Positions 1-6,709 are shown, counted from the first letter of the stretch. The stretch is 6,709 nucleotides of DNA from Bacteroidetes bacterium UBA4009 (GCA_002384205.1 DGBH01000029.1:1-6709), one strand, 5' to 3'. The notes: a model not told the origin generated them from the sequence alone. Numbers and translations are program-made.

Positions 1-16
1 AATAAATTTCGTAATT

Positions 17-1753
17 ATGAAAAAACTTTTACTTAGTGTGATTGCTTTAGCAGCTTTCACAATTCAAACAAACGCCCAAATTATTGTACGTGGTATTTCA
101 CCAACGGCAATTGTTGGTAACAAACCATTTACTTGGGCGGACAACTGGGGACAGACTCCAGATTTCAACATCCCAGGGACTTATGTGCAAGATACATTAA
201 CACTTGCGGAAGACGGTACTCCGGGATGGGATTCAACTGTGGCAATTCCACACACAAAATCTCAAGAAGGATGTTCTCCTTTAATTAACGCATCTGCTGT
301 TGCTGGTAAAATTGCAGTCGTTTACAGAGGAACTTGTAACTTTAGTACTAAAGCACTAAACGCCCAAAATGCTGGTGCTGTAGCTGTAATCATTATCAAC
401 CGCGACCCAGACCCAGTTGGAATGGCTGGTGGTACTGATGGTGCGCTGATTACAATTCCAGTGGTTATGATTGGAAGTGGACCAGGATTAGATATTACAA
501 CGGCAATGCTTGCAGGTGACGTAGTGATGTTCTTGGGTAACAAAGTAGGTACCTTGGCGAATGATTTAGTAATCAACAGTGAGTTTGCAAAAATTCCAGT
601 TGAAACGGGTACTTCGAACTTGCTGTCTGATAACGTATTCGATCCAGCGGTTCGTGCATTTAACTTCGGTAGTACTTCACAACCAGGCGTAAGCATTAAA
701 TTGAATGTGAACGGCCCAGGTGTTGGAGGTCCTTCTGTTTATACTAACACTGTCGCTGCAGGTGCTATCGCTACTGGAGATTCAGCTGAAGTAGTGAATG
801 GTGGAACATTTTCGTTTCCAACTTTAGATATGACAACATTGGCTGACGGTGAGTATTTCTTGAAGTATACTGCATACTCTTCTTTGGGTGATGATGATTC
901 TTCAGATAATTCATACTCTTCTTCTTTCAATGTGAATACAAACTTCCTTTCTAAGTCGAAATTAGATGCAAACAATGATCCAGTTCACACAACTTATCCT
1001 CAAAACACTTCTAATCCTGGTGCTTATGATGCTTGTATGACATTCACAAACCCTGCAGCATCAGAATTGATGGTGACAGGACTTAAGTTTGTCCCTAGCG
1101 CAGACACTTCAGTTTACGACATGACAGGTGAAGAAATTGCTCTTTCTATTTATGAGTGGACAACACCTAATGATGAAACAACAATTGTTTTCCCTCCTGT
1201 AGCTACTGTTTCTGCTTACCTTCCGGGTAATTCAATAAACCGTACGTCAGTTTATCAAGCGTTGACATACCCTATTGGTTTGCAAGATGACGTTGTTTAC
1301 TTAGTTTGTGCTACAAGTTCAGAAATTTCAAATGTTGTATTTGGATATGACGGTGGTATCAACTTTGATGGAACAATCAACTATGATATCTTAACGACGT
1401 CGGCAATTCAAATCGCTGGCACGTGGTACACAGCTGGTTGGTCAGGAACTAACGCTTTAAGTCTTGCACTTGAAGTTGCTCCTAACACAATTGGATTAGA
1501 CGAGGGTGTATTGTTGAATGCAGTTGCATACCCGAACCCAACTAACGATGAATTAAACATTCGCGTTAATGCTGAAGGAACTGCAACAATTACTTTCACT
1601 GATCTTTCAGGAAAAGTTGCTTCTACAAGCTCTATGAACATCAATAACGGAACTGCTACTGTAAATACAAGTAAACTTGCTTCTGGTGCTTACATCGCAA
1701 ACATTGTTGCTGCTAACGGAGCATCAGCAAAAATCAATGTAATCAAGAAATAA
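17..1753 (+). CDS. Secreted PA-domain protein with T9SS type A sorting domain
   Basis: This is a 578-aa exported protein of unknown role. Seen in sequence: a signal peptide at residues 1-20 (MKK, hydrophobic core, TNA|Q cleavage site). A protease-associated domain follows at about 84-168, with the PA hallmarks GCSPL, GKIAVVYRGTCNF and AQNAGAVAVI; Cys86 and Cys107 probably pair. A beta-rich middle at about 190-310 ends in an Asp/Ser-rich stretch (GDDDSSDNS) like CARDB/Ig-type domains. A second beta-rich part spans about 335-490, and a type A sorting domain about 497-578 (AYPNPTNDELNI, SKLASGAYIANI, basic end). From family knowledge, PA domains usually sit inside or beside proteases, but no protease motif such as HExxH or a subtilisin triad is visible, so the PA domain is an orphan. 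The tail predicts export by T9SS to the surface or medium. Three D-S/T-hydrophobic/T triplets (D59, D72, D255) resemble Bacteroidota O-glycosylation sites. The start is fixed by the signal peptide; TAATT precedes the ATG. Asn is mostly AAC, suggesting high expression. Confidence 0.93.
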   Translation: MKKLLLSVIALAAFTIQTNAQIIVRGISPTAIVGNKPFTWADNWGQTPDFNIPGTYVQDTLTLAEDGTPGWDSTVAIPHTKSQEGCSPLINASAVAGKIAVVYRGTCNFSTKALNAQNAGAVAVIIINRDPDPVGMAGGTDGALITIPVVMIGSGPGLDITTAMLAGDVVMFLGNKVGTLANDLVINSEFAKIPVETGTSNLLSDNVFDPAVRAFNFGSTSQPGVSIKLNVNGPGVGGPSVYTNTVAAGAIATGDSAEVVNGGTFSFPTLDMTTLADGEYFLKYTAYSSLGDDDSSDNSYSSSFNVNTNFLSKSKLDANNDPVHTTYPQNTSNPGAYDACMTFTNPAASELMVTGLKFVPSADTSVYDMTGEEIALSIYEWTTPNDETTIVFPPVATVSAYLPGNSINRTSVYQALTYPIGLQDDVVYLVCATSSEISNVVFGYDGGINFDGTINYDILTTSAIQIAGTWYTAGWSGTNALSLALEVAPNTIGLDEGVLLNAVAYPNPTNDELNIRVNAEGTATITFTDLSGKVASTSSMNINNGTATVNTSKLASGAYIANIVAANGASAKINVIKK

Positions 1754-1771
1754 GAATACATTTCTTACAAT

Positions 1772-1816
1772 AAAACAAAAAGGTCTCGGTAAATTTACCG
1801 AGACCTTTTTTGTTTT
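1772..1816 (+). terminator. Strong, near-symmetrical rho-independent terminator
   Basis: The arms GGTCTCGGTAAA (1782-1793) and TTTACCGAGACC (1794-1805) form a perfect 24-base palindrome. It is flanked by AAAACAAAAA on the left and TTTTTTGTTTT on the right, which extend the pairing apart from one unpaired T. It begins 18 bases after the stop of the PA-domain gene and ends in a T tract, so it should stop that transcript. The A tract on the other side means it could also work on the minus strand. No minus-strand gene that would need it is visible in the window. Confidence 0.9.
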
Positions 1817-2014
1817 AGCTAAAAGGTAAGCTTCTATTCTTAACAAATTAGACAGTCAAACAGAATTAAAAAAAGGGGTTGTCTTGATCTATCAGTATTC
1901 AGATGGTTCGATAGAAAAAAGGTGGTATTCGATTAATAAACTGTTTTTTAATAAAAAAGCAAAGCCTACCAAAAGCTAGAATATAGAAACCAATCCTAAC
2001 TTAGAGTTTTTCAG

Positions 2015-2022
2015 TATTTTAG
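2015..2022 (+). promoter_or_regulatory. Possible Bacteroidota -7 box upstream of the TonB receptor
   Basis: TATTTTAG matches five of the six fixed bases of the Bacteroidota TAnnTTTG -7 element and lies 21 bases before the ATG, which would give a short leader. No TTG -33 element is seen at the expected distance, and such matches are common in AT-rich DNA, so this is a weak candidate. Confidence 0.22.
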
Positions 2023-2043
2023 CGAAATCGTAAAGAAAAATAT

Positions 2044-4899
2044 ATGAAACATTCAATACTACTATCCTGTCTAATTTTGTCTATGCTATCGAATGCTCAG
2101 ATAGCAATGCAAAAAACAGGTTTAAACAGCTTGAATGCATTGAACCCAATTGCATCAAATGACAGGGTTTTATTCGACCAAGTCACTATATCAGGAAGAG
2201 TGGTTGATGATTATAGTGAAATGCCAATTGAAAATGCCAAAGTAAAAGTCAAGGGTTTTAATCTTGGCGCATTTTCGGACGAAAAAGGTTTCTTCACAAT
2301 AACAATTGATCAAGAATTTCCTATTGAACTTATTACATCCTATTTTGGGTATGAAGAACTTATCACTCAGGTAACATCTGTATCTAACGAATTATTAATA
2401 CGACTGAAAAGTTCCACCTTGAATCTGGGTGAAGTAAATGTAAGAGTTTTTGCAAGTGATAGAGAAAAAGAATCTGCACTTTCCATAGAAACGATGTCTC
2501 TTTCAGAGATTCAAGAAACGCCTTCAACTGATTTCTATGAAGGATTAAGCCATATGAAAGGCGTTGATTTAACATCAGCAAGTTTAGGGTTTAAAGTTAT
2601 AAATACCAGAGGCTTCAATAGCACTTCTCCTGTAAGAACTTTACAGATTATAGATGGTGTTGATAATGCCTCCCCGGGATTAAATTTTGCCTTAGGTAAC
2701 TTTTTAGGAGCTTCAGAGCTAGATTTGATGATGGTCGAAGTTGTTTCCGGTGCAAGCTCGGCGTTTTATGGGCCAAATGCATTTAATGGCGTTATTAGTA
2801 TGCACACCAAAAGCCCCTTTAAATTTCAGGGATTTAGCGCTTCCGTGAAGGGAGGAGAAAGATTTTTAAATGAATATGCTGTTCGTTATGCGAAAGCGTT
2901 TCAAAACAAAGAAGGTAAAGACAAGTTCGCGTTTAAGTTCAATTTCTCTTACTTATCTGCCGATGACTGGGTTGCTAACAATTCAAATTCTGTAGAAGGA
3001 CTTGACACTGACCAAAATAATGTTGGTGGCTATGATGCAGTGAATCGATATGGAGACGAAAACTTATCTCCAAGCATTAATAATGCTCTAGATATAAATT
3101 CTAGGATACAATCTCCTGGACTGGGACGCTGGCATCGCACGGGTTACTGGGAAAAAGATATTGTAGATTACGACACAGAAAATTTAAAGGCATCAGCAGC
3201 GTTTCATTATTTATTTACTGAGGATGTTGAGTTTATTTATGCTTCTAATTTAGGTACGGGGACCACGGTATATCAAGGGGATAACAGGTTTTCTTTGAAA
3301 GATATTGTGTTTTTTCAAAATCGCTTAGAACTTAGGAAAAAAGATGATTTTTTTATCCGTGCTTACGCAACAAATGAAGATGCGGGTAATTCATATGACG
3401 CTGTATTAACCGCTTTTTTAATGCAAGACGCAGCGTCTAACGATTCTGACTGGGACAAACGTTATAGAGACTATTGGACAGAAAATGTTACAGACCAAGT
3501 GCGTGCTTTAGACCCTAATGTACAATGGGTCCCACAGCTAGGTACAATATTTAATATTGGAGCAGTTGATTCTGTTGTCGCTGCTAATCCTTACTTAATA
3601 TCAGCTTGGCATGATGAGGCTGAAGCATTCGCAAATGAAGCATTTCAAAATTACGACGGAGGGCAGGATTATTTTGAGCCAGGTACCGCCCGTTTTAATT
3701 CTTTACTTACAGAGATTACTAGTAAGACTTCTTTCTTAGATGGTGGCTCTAGAATTCAAGACAAATCTGCACTTTATCATGTTCACGCCGAAAAGATATT
3801 TGACACAAAATTTGCAAAGTTTACCTTAGGTACAAACGGACGAATATATACACCTAGATCTCAGGGGGCTTTATTTAGCGATACGGGAGGGGTCAGAATT
3901 ATTAACAAAGAATTTGGGGTTTACGCAGGTATTGAAAAGCGTTTTTTAGAGGAAAAACTCATTTTTAAAGCAACAATGCGTCTTGATAAGAATCAAAATT
4001 TTGATTTTTTACCTTCACCTGCTGCTTCATTTATTTGGCAGCCTAACAAAGAACATACACTCAGAGGTACCGTGACTTCAGCTATAAGAAATCCAACCCT
4101 ATTAAATCAGTATATGTATTATAATGTAGGTCGAGCAAAGCTTGTGGGAAACATCAGTGGCTATGACTCATTGGTTACTATTGAATCTTTAATTAGTTAC
4201 TTTAATACAGAAAACCCAGATTCTTTATCCTACTTTAATTTAGACCCAATTGCGCCTGAAAAAGTAAGGTCTATTGAATTGGGATATAGAGGACTGCTAT
4301 TTGATAACCTTTATTTAGATATGAATTATTACTTTAATTTTTACACCAACTTTATAGGTTATACTACTGGTGCAGATATCAGCCTTAATCCTCTTGGCCC
4401 TCCAACTATTAATGATGTGTACCGTGTAGCAACAAATTCAAAAGAAAAAATCACTACTCAGGGAGCAACTTTTGGATTAAACTATTGTCTAGGTGATCAT
4501 TATGCAATCAACGGAAATTATTCATGGAATGTTCTGAACAAGGAGTCCAGTGACCCTATAATTCCATCTTACAATACTCCAGAGCACAAGTTTAACATAG
4601 GATTTAGAGGTAGAGATTTTAGTATTAAGCGCGTGAAGGGGTTTGGATTTAATGTGAATTACAAATGGATAGAAGGCTTTATTTATGAAGGATCTCCTCA
4701 ATTTACAGGCAGTGTTCCTTCTTATGGTCTTCTCGACGCTCAGGTTAATAAAAAGATAGAAAAAGCGAACCTTACGATCAAAATAGGAGCGTCTAATTTA
4801 CTCAACAACAAAGTCCTACAAGTTTATGGGGGGCCGTTTATTGGGAGAATGATTTATACCACTTTATCCTTTGATTGGAAAGATAAAAAAGATAAATAG
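2044..4899 (+). CDS. TonB-dependent receptor with carboxypeptidase-regulatory-like N-terminal domain
   Basis: This is a 951-aa outer-membrane active transporter that would import a ligand using TonB/ExbBD energy. Seen in sequence: a signal peptide at 1-18 (SNA|Q), then a linker to about residue 46. A carboxypeptidase-regulatory-like beta-sandwich follows at about 47-123 (VTISGRVVDDYSEMPIENAKV, GAFSDEKGFFTI, FGYEE). The plug spans about 145-258 and includes INTRGFNS, IIDGVDN and the strongly conserved VEVVSGASSAFYGPNAFNGV. The remainder is a beta-barrel ending in ASNLLNNKVLQVYGGPFIGR and a final aromatic strand (LSFDW). The length is normal for such receptors. No clear TonB box is visible between the signal peptide and the first domain. 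No SusD-like lipoprotein follows, so this is not a standard glycan SusCD pair; instead a T9SS-exported hydrolase-fold protein starts 52 bases downstream. Residues about 440-575 form a long, Asp/Tyr/Trp-rich, probably helical segment that may be extracellular. The ligand is unknown. The ATG is chosen for its signal peptide; TAAAGAAAAA upstream is a typical A-rich start region. Asn codons lean to AAT, unlike the upstream gene. Confidence 0.94.
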   Translation: MKHSILLSCLILSMLSNAQIAMQKTGLNSLNALNPIASNDRVLFDQVTISGRVVDDYSEMPIENAKVKVKGFNLGAFSDEKGFFTITIDQEFPIELITSYFGYEELITQVTSVSNELLIRLKSSTLNLGEVNVRVFASDREKESALSIETMSLSEIQETPSTDFYEGLSHMKGVDLTSASLGFKVINTRGFNSTSPVRTLQIIDGVDNASPGLNFALGNFLGASELDLMMVEVVSGASSAFYGPNAFNGVISMHTKSPFKFQGFSASVKGGERFLNEYAVRYAKAFQNKEGKDKFAFKFNFSYLSADDWVANNSNSVEGLDTDQNNVGGYDAVNRYGDENLSPSINNALDINSRIQSPGLGRWHRTGYWEKDIVDYDTENLKASAAFHYLFTEDVEFIYASNLGTGTTVYQGDNRFSLKDIVFFQNRLELRKKDDFFIRAYATNEDAGNSYDAVLTAFLMQDAASNDSDWDKRYRDYWTENVTDQVRALDPNVQWVPQLGTIFNIGAVDSVVAANPYLISAWHDEAEAFANEAFQNYDGGQDYFEPGTARFNSLLTEITSKTSFLDGGSRIQDKSALYHVHAEKIFDTKFAKFTLGTNGRIYTPRSQGALFSDTGGVRIINKEFGVYAGIEKRFLEEKLIFKATMRLDKNQNFDFLPSPAASFIWQPNKEHTLRGTVTSAIRNPTLLNQYMYYNVGRAKLVGNISGYDSLVTIESLISYFNTENPDSLSYFNLDPIAPEKVRSIELGYRGLLFDNLYLDMNYYFNFYTNFIGYTTGADISLNPLGPPTINDVYRVATNSKEKITTQGATFGLNYCLGDHYAINGNYSWNVLNKESSDPIIPSYNTPEHKFNIGFRGRDFSIKRVKGFGFNVNYKWIEGFIYEGSPQFTGSVPSYGLLDAQVNKKIEKANLTIKIGASNLLNNKVLQVYGGPFIGRMIYTTLSFDWKDKKDK

Positions 4900-4921
4900 A
4901 TAGATTTTACAGAATATTCTC

Positions 4922-4929
4922 TAAATTTA
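4922..4929 (+). promoter_or_regulatory. Possible -7 box in the receptor-hydrolase gap
   Basis: TAAATTTA matches five of six fixed bases of TAnnTTTG and ends 22 bases before the next ATG. No -33 TTG is found at a suitable distance. It could be a secondary start for the downstream gene, but read-through from the receptor is at least as likely because the 52-base gap has no terminator. Weak candidate. Confidence 0.2.
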
Positions 4930-4951
4930 GGGCAACTCAAACATAAATAAC

Positions 4952-6544
4952 ATGAAAAAAATAATTTTAACTTTTTTAAGTTGCGGGGCTATTCTTGGAA
5001 GCTCTTATGCTCAGCCTCAAAGATATATCGATGAAGTTTTTACGAATTTCACCGTAGATAATAATATCGTTTACGGCGCAAACTTGTCTGTCATAGGCGC
5101 AAGTCAGGGTGTTCCTTATATTCCAACTGGTACAAATGGTGTTGCAGCATTAGAATTTGATTTATACCAGCCAGATGGAGATACGGAAACGGAGAGACCG
5201 TTAGTTATTGTTCTACATACAGGAACTTTTGCGCCGATTATATACAACGGAAACCCCACTGGTATGCGGCAAGATTTAGCTACAACAGCAATTTGTCAAA
5301 GTTATGCAAAGCGTGGTTATGTAGTGGCAAATCTTGAATATAGATTAGGATGGAACCCTGGTGCTGCAACTCAAGCGGAGAAAGGAGCTAGTTTAATGAA
5401 AGCTGTTTACCGTGCAATTCAAGACACTAAAAGTGCAGTTCGTTTTTTCAGACAAGATTATGAAAATAATGGGAACACATATGGAATTGATACATCTAGA
5501 ATTATTCTCTCTGGACAAGGTTCTGGCGGATGGGTAGCCTTGGGTTATGCAACAGTTGATAAATATGCAGAGATTACACTTCCTAAATTTTTAAGTGTTG
5601 ACCCTGTAACGGGAATTACAACAGCTCTTATAGATACGACTGAGATAGGAGATTGGGACGGATACGGAGGAATATATAACATGGTAAATACTCCTGGTTA
5701 TTCTAATGATGTTCATATGGTATGTAGTATGGGTGGTGGAATGGGAGATTTGAGCTGGTTAGAAGCTGGTGAAGTTCCAATGTGTGCTGTTCATTGTCCA
5801 ACTGATCCTGTTGCCATATATACTTCAGGTAACGTTTCGGTTCCTTCTGCAGGTTTAATAACAACAGAAATTAGTGGTTCTTATGATGTCATGGCGAAAG
5901 CAAATCTGCTCGGAAATAATGATGTTTTAGCTCCTGTAAATGCGGGAAATGACCCTTATACTATAGCTGCACAAGCAGCATCTGGAATAGCGACTGGAAC
6001 GACTGATTTTCAGGGGACTGTAATAGGAGCACCTGTTGATAATGTATTTCCTTATCTAACAGGGAATCCGGGGGAAGCATCTCCATGGGATCTTTGGAAT
6101 GCTGCTTTTGTTGAAGGTGTTGCACAACAATTAGGCTTTGCTCCTGGAACAGGAACTCAAATTGCAGCTGACGGATTACTTACAAACCCAAACATGGGGC
6201 CAGTAAAATCAAGTGCATATATTGATTCTACATTAGGTTATTTCTGTAGAAGAATTGTTAGGGCTACGAATCTTGATGGTTTGAATGGTATGGAAGAGCT
6301 TGAAACTGCAACTACGCTCAAGCTTTATCCAAATCCAACTTCAAACAACCTAAGAATAGTAGTAAAGGATGAATTAATTCTTTCTGTAAACATCTACGCG
6401 ATGAATGGTACAGAGGTTTATTCACTCAAAAAAATAGATCAAAATTCTATAGAATTGAATAACCTAAATTTAAAGGCGGGTATTTATCATTGTACCGTTG
6501 AGCTAGATTCTCAGAAGATTACAAAGAAAATAGTAATTCAATAA
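4952..6544 (+). CDS. T9SS-exported alpha/beta-hydrolase-fold protein, probably lacking catalytic residues
   Basis: This is a 530-aa secreted protein. Seen in sequence: a signal peptide at 1-20 (SSYA|Q), then an esterase-like alpha/beta-hydrolase domain. Its landmarks are LVIVLHTGTF (about 84-93, the usual HGG oxyanion strand), YAKRGYVVANLEYRLGW (118-134), the helix QDTKSAVRFFRQDY, GIDTSRIILSGQGSGGWVAL (178-197, nucleophile elbow), MGDLSWLEAG (264-273) and VHCPTD (280-285, matching the HGxxD acid strand). A C-terminal T9SS type A sorting domain follows at about 452-530 (LKLYPNPTSNNLRI, NLKAGIYHCTV, ending KKIVIQ). The oddity is at the active site: in the GxSxGG register the nucleophile position is Gly190, with Ser191 one residue late, and no His occurs between residues 286 and 512. 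It may therefore be a binding protein, or use an unusual catalytic arrangement. It lies 52 bases after the TonB receptor with no terminator between, so the two are probably co-transcribed, which suggests a shared ligand. Export to the surface or medium is predicted from the tail. The substrate cannot be told from sequence. Confidence 0.9.
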   Translation: MKKIILTFLSCGAILGSSYAQPQRYIDEVFTNFTVDNNIVYGANLSVIGASQGVPYIPTGTNGVAALEFDLYQPDGDTETERPLVIVLHTGTFAPIIYNGNPTGMRQDLATTAICQSYAKRGYVVANLEYRLGWNPGAATQAEKGASLMKAVYRAIQDTKSAVRFFRQDYENNGNTYGIDTSRIILSGQGSGGWVALGYATVDKYAEITLPKFLSVDPVTGITTALIDTTEIGDWDGYGGIYNMVNTPGYSNDVHMVCSMGGGMGDLSWLEAGEVPMCAVHCPTDPVAIYTSGNVSVPSAGLITTEISGSYDVMAKANLLGNNDVLAPVNAGNDPYTIAAQAASGIATGTTDFQGTVIGAPVDNVFPYLTGNPGEASPWDLWNAAFVEGVAQQLGFAPGTGTQIAADGLLTNPNMGPVKSSAYIDSTLGYFCRRIVRATNLDGLNGMEELETATTLKLYPNPTSNNLRIVVKDELILSVNIYAMNGTEVYSLKKIDQNSIELNNLNLKAGIYHCTVELDSQKITKKIVIQ

Positions 6545-6563
6545 CATTTAAATTAATTAATTG

Positions 6564-6596
6564 AAAAATGCCCTGATCATTCAGGGCATTTTTTTT
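6564..6596 (+). terminator. Rho-independent terminator closing the receptor-hydrolase unit
   Basis: The stem arms TGCCCTGA (6569-6576) and TCAGGGCA (6581-6588) pair perfectly around the loop TCAT, extended by AAAAA on the left and followed by eight T. The left A tract begins 19 bases after the stop codon of the hydrolase-fold gene. The A and T tracts on both sides would let it act on the minus strand too, for a convergent gene beyond the window if one exists. Confidence 0.9.
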
Positions 6597-6709
6597 GTAT
6601 CAAAATTTCATGAAGGGCATTGTATTCTCAGAAATGAAGATTTGATAAAAATAAATATACTATAAGCTAGCATTCCTTTAGTACAGAATCAAACAATACA
6701 AGCGAGATG
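6597..6709. other. Unassigned AT-rich tail of the window
   Basis: These 113 bases after the terminator show no open frame long enough to call, no RNA gene and no repeat. The window ends on an ATG (6707-6709), which could be chance or the first codon of the next gene. Confidence 0.5.

Larger units (their letters stand above)
1754..2043. other. Intergenic spacer between the two transcription units
   Basis: This is a 290-base AT-rich spacer. It holds the terminator at 1772-1816 and then about 225 bases that must contain the promoter of the TonB-receptor unit. I see no RNA gene, tandem repeat or insertion-sequence end. A T6-AAT-A6 mirror at 1944-1958 is an AT-only weak hairpin. On the + strand 1830-1979 is open for 50 codons including the stop but has no ATG (see findings). 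Confidence 0.6.

Noticed and set aside
3..10. TAAATTTC as the -7 box of the first gene
   Set aside because: It matches five of six fixed bases of TAnnTTTG but would start transcription at about the ATG, and any -33 element would lie outside the window.
322..696. Antisense open frame inside the PA-domain gene (similar ones at 739-975, 1408-1644 and 2384-2581)
   Set aside because: Each lies wholly inside a gene with clear domains on the other strand, has no recognisable motif or signal peptide, and is explained by the codon pattern of the real gene.
17..1753. M36 or subtilisin-type protease because of the PA domain
   Set aside because: No HExxH or Asp/His/Ser protease motifs are present anywhere in the protein.
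1944..1958. T6-AAT-A6 inverted repeat as a regulatory hairpin
   Set aside because: It is composed only of A-T pairs, is short and is expected by chance in this AT-rich spacer.
2044..4899. SusC of a glycan utilisation locus
   Set aside because: No SusD-like lipoprotein, glycoside hydrolase or sensor gene is present; the general TonB-receptor call is all the sequence supports.
4952..5014. Lipoprotein signal at Cys11 of the hydrolase-fold protein
   Set aside because: FLSC lacks a proper lipobox, the hydrophobic core continues past the Cys, and SYA|Q is a good signal peptidase I site consistent with T9SS export.
6667..6708. 3' end of a convergent minus-strand gene
   Set aside because: One minus-strand frame stays open for only 13 codons to a TAG; that is too short to support a call, although the bidirectional terminator would suit it.

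Overview
The window comes from an AT-rich genome of the Bacteroidota, most likely Flavobacteriales or a close relative. Three things support this. Two of the three proteins end in a type IX secretion system (T9SS) type A sorting domain, which is confined to this phylum. The third is a TonB-dependent receptor with the N-terminal carboxypeptidase-regulatory-like domain typical of Bacteroidota receptors. All three signal peptides are followed by Gln, the Bacteroidota 'Q-rule'. The ribosome-binding regions are A-rich and lack a Shine-Dalgarno sequence, as usual in this group.

Layout: three complete genes, all on the + strand, in two apparent transcription units. Unit 1 (17-1753) is a secreted 578-aa protein with a protease-associated (PA) domain, an Ig/CARDB-like middle and a T9SS tail. 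It is closed by a strong, symmetrical hairpin terminator (1772-1816). A 290-base spacer follows that holds no convincing gene, apart from a 50-codon open frame without an ATG. Unit 2 is a 951-aa TonB-dependent receptor (2044-4899) and, 52 bases later with no terminator between, a 530-aa secreted alpha/beta-hydrolase-fold protein with a T9SS tail (4952-6544). A second hairpin terminator (6564-6596) closes this unit. The last ~110 bases hold nothing I can assign.

How the genes may work together: unit 2 looks like a surface capture-and-import pair. A T9SS-exported protein outside the cell would act with an outer-membrane TonB receptor that takes up a ligand; the ligand cannot be read from sequence. 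The most interesting point is that the hydrolase-like partner appears to lack catalytic residues. Its nucleophile elbow reads GQGSGG, with Gly where the Ser of GxSxGG belongs, and there is no His at all between the putative acid (Asp285) and the sorting domain. It may therefore be a binding protein built on a hydrolase fold rather than an esterase. Unit 1 is probably independent, and its codon use suggests higher expression than unit 2. Nothing here is a mobile element, CRISPR array or RNA gene.
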